64,000 bases of DNA from Hamadaea sp013361475 (GTDB lineage: Bacteria > Actinomycetota > Actinomycetes > Mycobacteriales > Micromonosporaceae), in NCBI RefSeq assembly GCF_040654195.1, contig NZ_JBFAHM010000002.1:310001-374000 (forward strand), given 5' to 3'. A model generated the notes under the pieces. That model saw only the letters and a program-made list of their open reading frames with translations, was not told the DNA's origin and made no database searches. Shown in pieces: positions 17,324 through 25,065 of this stretch. Position 1 is the stretch's first letter, and every line of letters starts with the position of its first letter. Made by a program: the position numbers and the translations under genes.

Positions 17324-18177
17324 CAGAGCACCGACCGGGCGGCCCGCCGGGAGACCTCGGTCCCGCTCTGGCGCATCAGATACTGGAGGGCGTCGGCCAG
17401 CGTCGCCTTGGTCACGATGTCACCGAACTCGATGCCCAGCGACACGATCGTCTGCGCGATCTGGGGGCGGATTCCGGAGATGACGCACTGCGCCCCCATG
17501 AGCTGGGCCGCGACGACAGTTTTGAGCAGATGCTGCGCGACCTGGGTGTCGACCGCGGGCACCCCGGTGATGTCGAGGATCGCGTACGGCGAGTTGGTGT
17601 CGACCAGCGCCTGCAGCAACCGCTCCATGACGACCTGCGACCGGGCCGAGTCCAGCGTGCCGATGATCGGCACCCCCACAATGCCGTCCCACAGCTTGAC
17701 CACCGGCGTCGACAGCTCCAGCAGCTGCTCCGACTGCTCGGTGATCAGGGCGTCCCGGGCCGCCACGTAGGCCTCGGCGGTGTGCAGGCCGAGCGAGTCG
17801 ACGAAGGCCGAGAAGTCCGCGAAGTCGGCCTTCGAGATCACCTCCTCGCTGTCACCGGTCGTCGCGCGCAACGCGTCCTTGACGGCGAAGATGCTGACCG
17901 CCGTCTCGGTGACCGAGAAGCCGCTGCGGGCTCGGGCCTGCGACAGCTCCGCGAGACTGGCCGTCAGCCCCGCCGTACCCGGCGAACCGATCGAAGTGGC
18001 GCCGGACTCCAAAGCGGACAGGATCGCCGCGTACAACTCTTCAGTCTGACGGCTCAGTTCCGCCTTCGTCAGGCGGCCCCGCAACGTCTCGCGAACGGTC
18101 TCGGTCCACGACGCGACGATCTCGTCCTGGCGTTCGGACAGCAGGGAGGCGAGCCGCTTGGCTCCGGATGCGTGCAT
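17323..18177 (-). CDS. rsbR: RsbR-type stressosome sensor with N-terminal RsbRD-like and C-terminal STAS domains
   Basis: This 284-residue protein is first in the stressosome operon. Residues 1-155 are an all-helical N-terminal sensor domain of the RsbRD kind (RQDEIVASWTETVRE). No heme- or flavin-binding motif stands out. The STAS domain from about 160 keeps both phosphorylatable threonines, Thr174 in IIGTLDSAR and Thr211 in AVDTQVAQHLL. The N domain is expected to sense the stress and project from the stressosome core. The ATG at 18177 follows a purine-rich AAGGCGGAA. Upstream on the same strand lie two TANNNT hexamers (18243-18248 and 18217-18222) in a spacer shared with the divergent STAS gene. 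Confidence 0.93.
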   Translation of the reverse strand: MHASGAKRLASLLSERQDEIVASWTETVRETLRGRLTKAELSRQTEELYAAILSALESGATSIGSPGTAGLTASLAELSQARARSGFSVTETAVSIFAVKDALRATTGDSEEVISKADFADFSAFVDSLGLHTAEAYVAARDALITEQSEQLLELSTPVVKLWDGIVGVPIIGTLDSARSQVVMERLLQALVDTNSPYAILDITGVPAVDTQVAQHLLKTVVAAQLMGAQCVISGIRPQIAQTIVSLGIEFGDIVTKATLADALQYLMRQSGTEVSRRAARSVL

Positions 18178-18216
18178 CGTTTCCGCCTTCGAGGGGAGGG
18201 GTTGGCGTCGCGGTCA

Positions 18217-18272
18217 GGCTACCGAAGGATCTTGCGTTCGCCACGCTACCCAGTCCGGGCTGTGCGTACACT
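18217..18272. promoter_or_regulatory. Divergent promoter region between the rsbR operon and the STAS antagonist gene
   Basis: Minus-strand TAGCGT (18248-18243) and TAGCCT (18222-18217) could be -10 elements for the rsbR operon. Plus-strand TACACT (18267-18272) could serve the STAS side. The -35 elements are not obvious, which would fit use of an alternative sigma factor. Confidence 0.35.
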
Positions 18273-18282
18273 TGGTCCCCTG

Positions 18283-18345
18283 ATGATCATCACCGAGCAC
18301 GGCGCGCCCCCCGCCCCGGCAGCGACGGAGACGCCATGGCCTTGA
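18283..18345 (+). CDS. Possible 20-residue upstream ORF overlapping the STAS gene start
   Basis: An ATG ten bases after TACACT opens a short frame beginning MIITEHGAPP and ending in a TGA at 18343-18345, ten bases inside the STAS gene. It may be a leader peptide that couples translation to the STAS gene, or simply part of a leader. There is no independent support. Confidence 0.25.
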   Translation: MIITEHGAPPAPAATETPWP

Positions 18346-18686
18346 GTGTCAGCCCTTCCCGGCAAGTCGATCCCACGGTCCTCACCTTGGTCGGTGAGCT
18401 CGACGTCATGACCTCGCCGACGCTGGCCGACGCCATCGTGAAGGCGATCGCCGACGGCGCGACGGACATCGTCCTCGACGCCACCGGGTTGGCGTTCTGC
18501 GACTCGACCGGGCTGAGCGCGTTCGCCGCCGCCGTCGAGCAGCTGGGCTCGAAGGGCGGCCGCCTGGTGATCGCCGGAGCGCCGCGCATCGTCCGGCGGG
18601 TGCTCGAGGTGAGCGGCCTCGACGAGGCGCTCCTGGTCGCCGAAGATGTCGCCGACGCGCACGACCGGCTGCCCGCGACAGCCTGA
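18336..18686 (+). CDS. STAS-domain anti-sigma factor antagonist (RsbV/SpoIIAA-like)
   Basis: This 116-residue single-domain protein has LTLVGELDVMTSPTLADAI and the phosphorylation motif FCDSTGLSAF with Ser57. The unphosphorylated form should bind an anti-sigma kinase and free a sigma factor. A PP2C such as the receiver-PP2C fusion encoded in the divergent operon would reactivate it. The ATG at 18336 follows CGGAGA. Its placement back-to-back with rsbR makes it the natural downstream target of the stressosome. No sigma-B-like gene is in the window. Confidence 0.9.
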   Translation: MALSVSPSRQVDPTVLTLVGELDVMTSPTLADAIVKAIADGATDIVLDATGLAFCDSTGLSAFAAAVEQLGSKGGRLVIAGAPRIVRRVLEVSGLDEALLVAEDVADAHDRLPATA

Positions 18687-18721
18687 CCGGCCTTCCCGCC
18701 GTGCTCACGGCGACGCATCAG

Positions 18722-18850
18722 ATGCCCTCGAAACAACCAACCCGCATGACGCCCCTGGAACGCCGTTATCGGCGGCCGATCGGCCTCTATCCGGCGCCTT
18801 ACCGGCAGGACCGCGGCGAGGAGATCGTGGGCACCCTGCTCGACATGTGA
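18722..18850 (+). pseudogene. Truncated N-terminal remnant of an actinobacterial 'LYPAxYR' family protein
   Basis: An open frame of 42 codons (or 34 from the ATG at 18746) reads MTPLERRYRRPIGLYPAPYR followed by QDRGEEIVGTLLDM. This matches the characteristic start of a widespread actinobacterial protein usually found beside PadR-type regulators, where the protein continues for hundreds of residues. Here it ends at a TGA at 18848, which is also the first triplet of a 50-bp palindrome. No continuation is visible beyond the palindrome, so it is a remnant rather than a frameshifted gene. Confidence 0.6.
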
Positions 18851-18897
18851 CCTTGGCGAGTTTCGGCGGCCAGAGCAACCGAAACTCGCCAAGGTCA
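18848..18897. repeat. 50-bp perfect palindrome (family C)
   Basis: 19-bp perfect arms (TGACCTTGGCGAGTTTCGG and its complement) flank a 12-base loop. It begins at the stop codon of the truncated ORF and ends eight bases before the stop of the beta-lactamase-fold gene on the other strand. It could serve as a two-way terminator. Its structure is like families A and B, but the sequence is unrelated. Confidence 0.85.
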
Positions 18898-18904
18898 TGA
18901 AGGA

Positions 18905-20130
18905 TCAGTCCTCGAGCGCCTGATACAGCGTCGTCCAGAAGTCGTGGATCGCCCGCGCCGCGTCCGGCACGGTCATCCCGACCTGGGTCAGCAGCATCCC
19001 GGTGAGCTGGTTGGCCGGATCGGCGTACGTCGTGACCCCGCTGCCGCCGTCCCAGCCGAACTGGCCGACCGGCGCGTAGTCACCCCGGTAGGTGCGTACA
19101 GCCATGCCGAACCCCCAGCCGCCGTGCTGCCCCTGACCGAAGGAGATGTGGACGTTGTCGCGTCCCATCGCCTCTCGCGCGGCGAGCTGCTCGGCGGTCA
19201 GCCGGTTGGTGGTCATCAGCTCGACCGCGGGCTTGGACAGAATCCGCCGCCCGCCGTGCCGCCGTTGAGAAGCATCTGGAAGTACGCGTGGTAATCGTCG
19301 ACAGTGGAGACCAGGCCACCGCCGCCGCCCGGGAAGGCCGGCGGCCGGCTGTGGCGGCCGCCTTCGGCCGGGTCCCACACGTGGAACTCGCCCGACTGCG
19401 GATCCGGTGCGTAGAGCGGCGGCAGCCGGTCGATCTTCTCCGCGGGCACGTCGAAGCCGGTGTCCTTCATTCCCAGCGGCTCGAAGAGGCGTTCCCGCAG
19501 GAACTCCTCGAACGACTGCCCGGTGACCCGGGCGACCAGTACGCCGAGCAGGTCGCTGGCGATGTGGTACTGCCAGCGCTCGCCGGGCTGGTGCATCAGC
19601 GGCAGCGTGCCGAGGCGGCGCAGCCACTCGTCCGGCTCCGGCATCGGCGTCGGCAGGTCGGGTGTGAGCCCTTGCTCGAAGACGGCGTTCATCACCGGGG
19701 TGCCCAGGGACGTCATGTCCATCCCGAGGCCGAACGTCGAGGTCAGCACATCCCGTACGGTGATCGGCCGCCGCGCCGGGACCGTGTCGTCCAGCGGGCT
19801 GTCGATCCGCCGGAGCACCTGGCGGTCGGCCAGTTCCGGCAGCCACTGCTGCACCAGGTCGTCCAGGCGCAGCCGGCACTCGTCGAGCAGGATCATCGCC
19901 GCCGCGACCGAAACCGGCTTGGATGTCGACGCCATCCGGAAGATCGTGTCGCGGCGCATCGGCGCGCCGCCGTCGTGGCGCATCGTGCCGATCGCCTCGA
20001 CGTGCGTCTGCCCGCCTCGGCTGACCAGGGCCACCAGGCCGGGGATCCGCCCGGACTCGACGTGCCGGGTCAGCACGTCGCGCAGCCGGCGCAGGCCGGC
20101 CTCCGAGAAGCCGCGGTTGTTGAGTTCCAT
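18905..20130 (-). pseudogene. Beta-lactamase-fold serine hydrolase, frameshifted near 19243-19262
   Basis: The first frame (20130 to about 19250) encodes a class C-type beta-lactamase/D-aminopeptidase-like protein with the catalytic motif STSK at 68-71 and WQYHIASDLLG. Homology then continues in another frame, with RILSKPAVELMTTNRL, GWGFGMAVRT and FGWDGGSGVTTYADP, to a stop at 18905. The switch occurs in a GC-rich run (GGCGGGCGGCGGATT), where one missing base would explain it. Either the gene is recently inactivated or the assembly has an indel. The ATG at 20130 follows AAGGAG. Without the shift the product would be about 408 residues, normal for the family. Confidence 0.85.
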
Positions 20131-20275
20131 CGTCTAGCTCCTTGCGTTCTTGCGGGCTGTGTGTGCGTCAAACGATCGCCTCGGCTGCTGTCATGGCCCT
20201 GTCATCGCCCTGACACGGCCGGAAACGGGGCAAACCACGCGGGTGGACGACCGGATCCTGTGGGAAGGTGAGGGC

Positions 20276-21247
20276 ATGCCGCTGACCCGCCTGTATCGCG
20301 CCGGCGAACTCGCCGCTCAGGGCTTCCCCATCGCCCAGGTCTCCGACCACCTGGCCGATCCCGGGAGCACGGTGTGGTTCGATCTGGTGCGGCCGACCCC
20401 GGACGAGCTGCACGCGGTCAGCGAGGAGTTGGGTCTGCATCCGCTCGCGGTGGAAGACGCGCTCACCGAGCATCAGCGCCCCAAGATCGACCGGTACGCC
20501 ACGCATCTGTTCGTCACGGCGTACGCGGTGCGGCTGGACGTCCAGACCGGGGAATTGACGAAGGCGACGGTGAACGCGTTCGTCACGCCGAAGGCGCTGG
20601 TCACCATCCGGCCGGACGAGTCGTTCGACATCGACGAGGTCACCAACCGCTGGGACCTGCTGCCTCAGCTCGCCAAGCACGGGGTGGCATACCTGCTGCA
20701 CGGGCTGATCGACTACGTGGTGGACACGCTCAGCGACGCGAGCGAGGCGCTGGACGAGCAGATCGAGGATCTCGAGGACGCCCTGTTCGACGACCGGCCG
20801 ACGCGGTCCCGCGACATGCAACGGCGGACCTATGAGCTGCGCAAGAGCCTGGTACGCCTGCGGCATGTGGTGGTGCCGACGCAGGAGCTGGTCGACGGGC
20901 TGCGCCGGGAGGGCCGCAGCTTCGACGAGACGATGGAGCCCTACTACGAGGACGTCTACGATCACGCGCGGCGAGCGGTCGAGCGCACGGACACGCTGCG
21001 GGAACTGGTCAGCACGATCCTGGAGACGCAGCTGACGTTGCGCGGCAATCGGCTCAACGTGATCATGAAGCAGGTGACGAGCTGGGCCGCCATCATCGCG
21101 GTGCCGACCGCGGTGACCGGGTTCTACGGGCAGAACGTGCCATATCCCGGCTTCGGTCACCTGTCGGGTTTCATCGTGTCGAGCGCGGTCATCGCCGTGC
21201 TGTCGGTGACCCTCTACCTGCTGTTCCGCCGCCGGGACTGGCTCTGA
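20276..21247 (+). CDS. corA: CorA-family magnesium/cobalt transporter
   Basis: This 323-residue protein has the CorA plan: a soluble N-terminal alpha/beta domain, a long coiled helix (SDASEALDEQIEDLEDALFD) and two C-terminal membrane helices. Between these the selectivity loop reads YGQNVPYPGF, the GQN form seen in many actinobacterial CorA proteins in place of GMN. It ends in a basic RRRDWL tail. It should mediate passive Mg2+ uptake. The ATG at 20276 is chosen for the AAGGTGAGGG ribosome binding site; an upstream extension has none. Confidence 0.93.
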   Translation: MPLTRLYRAGELAAQGFPIAQVSDHLADPGSTVWFDLVRPTPDELHAVSEELGLHPLAVEDALTEHQRPKIDRYATHLFVTAYAVRLDVQTGELTKATVNAFVTPKALVTIRPDESFDIDEVTNRWDLLPQLAKHGVAYLLHGLIDYVVDTLSDASEALDEQIEDLEDALFDDRPTRSRDMQRRTYELRKSLVRLRHVVVPTQELVDGLRREGRSFDETMEPYYEDVYDHARRAVERTDTLRELVSTILETQLTLRGNRLNVIMKQVTSWAAIIAVPTAVTGFYGQNVPYPGFGHLSGFIVSSAVIAVLSVTLYLLFRRRDWL

Positions 21248-21332
21248 CCAGCGGTGGTCGTCACGCCGGCCGATAAAGTTCCCGGCTATTGCGAATCCAA
21301 CGATCAGGTTCCCCGCCAGGGCGAACGTCCAG

Positions 21333-21338
21333 TAGCGT
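21333..21338 (+). promoter_or_regulatory. -10 hexamer of a leaderless promoter (P450)
   Basis: TAGCGT ends seven bases before the GTG at 21346 and no ribosome binding site is visible. Confidence 0.5.
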
Positions 21339-21345
21339 CGCGCGG

Positions 21346-22599
21346 GTGAGGCAGCTGACGTCCCGCATCCTGGCCGCGGCCGCCCGGCGCTATCTGGGGC
21401 GCAAGGGCGGCTTCGACCTGGCCAAGGTCGGCATGCTGCCGGACCGCACGCTCGTCCCGTTGCGCCGGACCGGCCTCGACCCGGTGCCGGAGCTGGGCAC
21501 GATCCGCGAGCAGGCGCCGGTGTCCCGCCTGCCCGTCCCGTTCGGTCTGCGCGTCTGGCTGGTCACCGGCTACGCGGCGGCCAAGCAGGTGCTCGCCGAC
21601 GGCGACGGCTTCTCCACCGACTTCGCGAACCTCGCGCCCGGCGTCGCCGGCCCCGGCGGGCTGGGCTTCGCCGACCCGCCCGAGCACACGCGCCTGCGCA
21701 AACTGCTCACGCCCGAGTTCACCATGCGCCGGCTGGCCCGGCTCACGCCGCGCATCCACGACATCGTCGACGAGCGACTCGACGCGATGGCCGCCATGCC
21801 CGGCCCGGTGGACCTGGTCGCGGAGTTCGCGCTGCCGATCCCGTCGCTGGTCATCTGCGAGCTGCTCGGCGTCCCCTACGCCGACCGGGCCGACTTCCAG
21901 CGCCTGGCCATGGCCCGCTTCGACGTCTTCGCGGGCGCGGACGCGCCGCTGGGGGCCATCAGCGAGTCGCTCGACTATCTGCGTACCGTGGTCCAGGCTC
22001 AGCGCCGCCACCCGGGCGACGGGCTGATCGGGATGATCATCCGCGAGCACGGCGACGAGGTCACCGACGACGAGCTCGCGGGGCTCGCGGACGGCGTACT
22101 GACCGGGGGCTTCGAGACGACCGCCAGCATGCTCGCCCTGGGCGCCTTGGTCCTGCTCCGCGACCCGCAAGCAGCTCAGCTGGTACGCACAACGGACGAA
22201 GCCGCCGCGCCCTTCGTCGAAGAGGTGCTCCGGCACCTGGCCGTCGTGCAGGTGGCCTTCCCCCGCTTCGCTCGCGACGACCTCACCATCGCCGGTACGC
22301 CGATCAGCCGCGGCGACGTGGTGATCGTCTCGTTGTCGGGGGCCAACCGCGACCCGGTGCTCGGACCGGAACTGGAGCACCCCGACCCCACCCGTACGCC
22401 GACCTCGCATCTGGCCTTCGGGCACGGCCTGCATCGGTGCATCGGCGCGGAGCTGGCGAAGATGGAGCTACGGGCGGCGTACCCGGCGCTGGTCCGGCGC
22501 TTTCCCGGCATGCGGCTGGCCGTCGACGCCGCCGATCTCCGCTTCCGTCATGCGTCCATTGTGTACGGCGTCGAGGCGCTCCCGGTTCTGCTCGACTGA
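21346..22599 (+). CDS. Cytochrome P450
   Basis: This 417-residue soluble P450 has the I-helix GGFETTASML, the ExxR motif EEVLR in the K-helix and the heme-thiolate loop FGHGLHRCIGAEL. It is of the bacterial class that receives electrons from ferredoxin. No ferredoxin or reductase gene is adjacent. GTG at 21346 is taken as the start because TAGCGT lies seven bases upstream. The neighbouring SDR gene 58 bases downstream may act on the same substrate, but no biosynthetic cluster surrounds them. The substrate is unknown. Confidence 0.92.
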   Translation: MRQLTSRILAAAARRYLGRKGGFDLAKVGMLPDRTLVPLRRTGLDPVPELGTIREQAPVSRLPVPFGLRVWLVTGYAAAKQVLADGDGFSTDFANLAPGVAGPGGLGFADPPEHTRLRKLLTPEFTMRRLARLTPRIHDIVDERLDAMAAMPGPVDLVAEFALPIPSLVICELLGVPYADRADFQRLAMARFDVFAGADAPLGAISESLDYLRTVVQAQRRHPGDGLIGMIIREHGDEVTDDELAGLADGVLTGGFETTASMLALGALVLLRDPQAAQLVRTTDEAAAPFVEEVLRHLAVVQVAFPRFARDDLTIAGTPISRGDVVIVSLSGANRDPVLGPELEHPDPTRTPTSHLAFGHGLHRCIGAELAKMELRAAYPALVRRFPGMRLAVDAADLRFRHASIVYGVEALPVLLD

Positions 22600-22657
22600 A
22601 ACTGCCGCGTCCGATCCTCGCCAGACGATCGCCTTTCGGCGTACCAATCTGGTGATC

Positions 22658-23401
22658 ATGAATAACTCACTCGACAGCAAGGTCGCCCTGGTCACCGGCG
22701 GCGGGCGGGGCATCGGCGCGGCGGTGGCGCTGCGCCTGGCCCAGGACGGCGCGGACGTCGCGATCACCTACCAGCGGGACGCGCAGGCCGCGGAGAACGT
22801 CGTGAAGCAGATCGTGGCGCTGGGCCGCCGCGCGGTCGCGCACCGGGCGGACTGCGCGGACCCGGCCGAGGTCGTCGCGGCGGTCGACGCCACCGTGGCC
22901 GAACTGGGGCGGCTCGACATCCTGGTGAACAACGCGGGTGAGTTCCGGCTCGGCCCGATCGAGGAGCTGACCCTCGCCGACTTCGAGCAGACCATGGCGG
23001 TCAACGTCCGGGCCCCGTTCCTCGCCAGCCAGGCGGCGTTGCGGCACCTGAGCGGCGGCGGGCGCATCGTCATGATCGGCAGCAACGCGGCGGAGCGCGT
23101 GGTGTTCCCCGGCTTCTCGCTGTACTCGATGAGCAAGACGGCGCTGACCGGGCTCACCAAGGCGCTCGGGCGAGAACTAGGCCCGCGCGGCATCACGGTG
23201 AACCTGGTGCACCCCGGAGCGACCGACACCGCGCTGAATCCGGCTGACGGTCCTAACGCGACAGTCGTCACCGGGTTCACCGCCACCGGCCACTACGCCG
23301 ACCCGGCCGACATCGCCGCAGCGGTCGCCTTCCTCGCCCGGCCCGACAGCCGGTACGTGACCGGCGCGTCCCTCAACGTCGACGGCGGCTTCACCGTCTG
23401 A
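22658..23401 (+). CDS. Short-chain dehydrogenase/reductase (classical SDR, FabG-like)
   Basis: This 247-residue protein has the complete classical SDR signature: nucleotide-binding TGGGRGIG, NNAG, the catalytic Ser in MIGSNAA, and YSMSK. Motifs in the N-terminal fold (ITYQRDAQAAENV) suggest NADP(H) use. It ends with the family phrase GASLNVDGGF. The ATG at 22658 lies seven bases after CAATCT, a weak -10-like hexamer, so it may also be leaderless. Oxidoreduction of a keto or hydroxyl group is expected; the substrate is unknown. Confidence 0.92.
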   Translation: MNNSLDSKVALVTGGGRGIGAAVALRLAQDGADVAITYQRDAQAAENVVKQIVALGRRAVAHRADCADPAEVVAAVDATVAELGRLDILVNNAGEFRLGPIEELTLADFEQTMAVNVRAPFLASQAALRHLSGGGRIVMIGSNAAERVVFPGFSLYSMSKTALTGLTKALGRELGPRGITVNLVHPGATDTALNPADGPNATVVTGFTATGHYADPADIAAAVAFLARPDSRYVTGASLNVDGGFTV

Positions 23402-23406
23402 CGGGG

Positions 23407-23451
23407 CCATCGGCATCCGGTCGCTATGACATCGTGGCCGGATGCCGATGG
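23407..23451 (+). promoter_or_regulatory. 14-bp-stem hairpin whose right arm contains the TauE start codon
   Basis: CCATCGGCATCCGG (23407-23420) is perfectly complementary to 23438-23451, with a 17-base loop. It starts six bases after the SDR stop, and its right arm contains both candidate ATGs of the TauE gene (23442 and 23448). It could end SDR transcription, or hide the TauE start in read-through mRNA. Confidence 0.55.
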
Positions 23452-24173
23452 ACCACTGGCCGGTGCTGCTCGGCGCGTCCGCCGCGGCGTACGCGCTCGC
23501 GTTGCTGTCGGCGGTGGCCGGGTTCGGCGGCGGCGTACTGCTGCTGCCGGTGTTCACGGCGTTGTTCGGACTGCGGATGGCGGTGCCGATGCTGACCCTG
23601 ACACAGTTGTCGAGCAACGGCGCCCGGGTCTGGCTGAACCGCCACGACCTCCAATGGCGCCTCGTCGGCTGGTTCGCGCTCGGCGCGGTCCCGTTCGCCG
23701 TCGCGGGCGGCCTCCTGCTCGCGCACGCCCCACTGTCGCCGCTCAAACGGGTCCTCGGCGGCTTCCTCATCGGCCTGGTCGTCTGGCGACGCGTACGCCC
23801 CCAGCCGGGCAAGCCGAAGGACCCGGTCTTCGCCGCCGTCGGAGCCGCCTCGGGGTTCGGCTCGGCCCTCCTCGGCTCGGTCGGCCCGCTGACCGCACCG
23901 TTCTTCCTCGCGTATGGGCTGACCCGGGCGGCCTACATCGGGACGGAGGCAGCCAGCGCGCTGACCATGCACCTGGCGAAGCTCACGGCGTACGGGACGG
24001 GCGACCTGCTGACCCGGACCGTGCTCCTCTACGGGCTGGCGCTGACCCCGGCGGTGCTCGCCGGAGCGTGGACCGGCAAGAAGATCCTGACCCGGGTCGG
24101 CGACCGGGTGTTCGTGCTCCTCGTCGAGGCCGGCCTCGTCGTGTCGGGATTACTCTTCCTCGGAGGGATGTGA
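23442..24173 (+). CDS. TauE/SafE-family membrane permease
   Basis: This 243-residue integral membrane protein has about eight hydrophobic segments and the duplicated TauE/SafE pattern, with AVAGFGGGVLLLPVFTALFG in the first half and ASGFGSALLGSVGPLTAPFF in the second. Family members export sulfite, sulfoacetate or related organic anions. The start may be the ATG at 23442 or 23448; both lie in the stem of a hairpin. It is followed after four bases by the DUF1232 gene, so the two are probably one operon. Confidence 0.85.
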   Translation: MPMDHWPVLLGASAAAYALALLSAVAGFGGGVLLLPVFTALFGLRMAVPMLTLTQLSSNGARVWLNRHDLQWRLVGWFALGAVPFAVAGGLLLAHAPLSPLKRVLGGFLIGLVVWRRVRPQPGKPKDPVFAAVGAASGFGSALLGSVGPLTAPFFLAYGLTRAAYIGTEAASALTMHLAKLTAYGTGDLLTRTVLLYGLALTPAVLAGAWTGKKILTRVGDRVFVLLVEAGLVVSGLLFLGGM

Positions 24174-24177
24174 TCAC

Positions 24178-24567
24178 ATGCGGGAGTGGCTGATCGGGCT
24201 CGGCGTCGCGGTCGCCGTCGTCGTCGCCTCGTGGGGCCTGCTGATCCTGCTGGCCCGGCGGCTGCCGCCGGGCATTCTGCGCGACCTCGCGGCGTTCATC
24301 CCCGACTGCGTCACCACCGTGCGCCGGTTGCGCAAAGATCCGCGGGTGCCCCGGAAGGCGAAGATCGCGATTGTGTTCGCCGGTGTCTGGGTGGCCAGCC
24401 CGATCGATCTGATCCCGGAGTTCATCCCGGTCATCGGCCCGCTGGACGACATTGTCGTGGTCGCCCTCTGCCTCCGGTACGCCGGCCGCCAGGTGCCCCG
24501 GGAGGTGCTGATGGCCGCCTGGCCGGGTGAGCCGCGGTTGCTCGAACGCCTCCTCGGCCCGGTTTAA
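24178..24567 (+). CDS. DUF1232 (YkvA-like) membrane protein
   Basis: This 129-residue protein has one N-terminal membrane helix (LIGLGVAVAVVVASWGLLIL) and the DUF1232 core KIAIVFAGVWVASPIDLIPE followed by FIPVIGPLDDI. Two further weak hydrophobic stretches flank the core. The function of the family is not established. It is encoded four bases after the TauE stop, with GGAGGGA as ribosome binding site. Confidence 0.85.
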   Translation: MREWLIGLGVAVAVVVASWGLLILLARRLPPGILRDLAAFIPDCVTTVRRLRKDPRVPRKAKIAIVFAGVWVASPIDLIPEFIPVIGPLDDIVVVALCLRYAGRQVPREVLMAAWPGEPRLLERLLGPV

Positions 24568-24573
24568 CCGGTT

Positions 24574-24579
24574 TAGCCT
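24574..24579 (+). promoter_or_regulatory. -10 hexamer of a leaderless promoter
   Basis: TAGCCT ends six bases before the ATG at 24586. Confidence 0.5.
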
Positions 24580-24585
24580 GAGGGT

Positions 24586-25002
24586 ATGGCCGCACCCGTG
24601 GATCTGGCTGTGCAGGTACGCCCACATGCCGTCGTCGAGTTCGGGGTCGTCCCCGAGCTGGTGTTCGAGGCGTTGACCGATCCCGGCCGGGTGTCGCGCT
24701 GGCTCCCCGAGCCGCTGCGCCTCGACGAGGACGGACCAGGCCTGCTCCGCGTACGCCTGCACACGCCGGACGCGGGGGGCACCGGCGACCCGGGCCTGCG
24801 GCACCAGCGCGTCCTTCCGGTCGCCACCGAATCCGGCGACGCCTGGTACGCCAACCTCGTGATCACGCCCCTGCCGGACGCCCGCAGCCGGGTCGACGTC
24901 GGGGTGCTCGGCGAATGCGACCGGGAACAGATCGACGCCATCCTCAAGCAGGCCGTCGCCGGAGTACGCGACGACATCGCCGAGAGCTTCACCCCCGGCT
25001 GA
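24586..25002 (+). CDS. SRPBCC (START-like) small protein
   Basis: This 138-residue protein has the helix-grip start typical of the polyketide cyclase/AHSA1 group, VVPELVFEALTDPGRVSRWLP, and ends with a long C-terminal helix. Such proteins bind hydrophobic ligands; the ligand is unknown. The start ATG at 24586 lies six bases after TAGCCT, so translation is probably leaderless. The last seven codons and the stop lie in the first unit of a 22-bp triplicated repeat. Confidence 0.7.
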   Translation: MAAPVDLAVQVRPHAVVEFGVVPELVFEALTDPGRVSRWLPEPLRLDEDGPGLLRVRLHTPDAGGTGDPGLRHQRVLPVATESGDAWYANLVITPLPDARSRVDVGVLGECDREQIDAILKQAVAGVRDDIAESFTPG

Positions 25003-25047
25003 GGAGAGCTTCACCCCCGGCTGAGGAGAGCTTCACCCCCGGCTGAG
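24982..25047. repeat. Three tandem copies of a 22-bp unit covering a gene's 3' end
   Basis: The unit GAGAGCTTCACCCCCGGCTGAG plus its two exact downstream copies spans 24982-25003, 25004-25025 and 25026-25047. The stop codon of the SRPBCC gene is inside unit 1, so each copy carries a TGA. 22 is not a multiple of three, so the copies are not an in-frame protein repeat. Confidence 0.9.
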
Positions 25048-25065
25048 CCCGCCTGCGCCCCAGCG

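Noticed and set aside
21346..23401. P450 and SDR as part of a natural-product cluster
   Set aside because: No polyketide, peptide or terpene synthase, or tailoring set, lies nearby; two oxidoreductases alone do not support a cluster.
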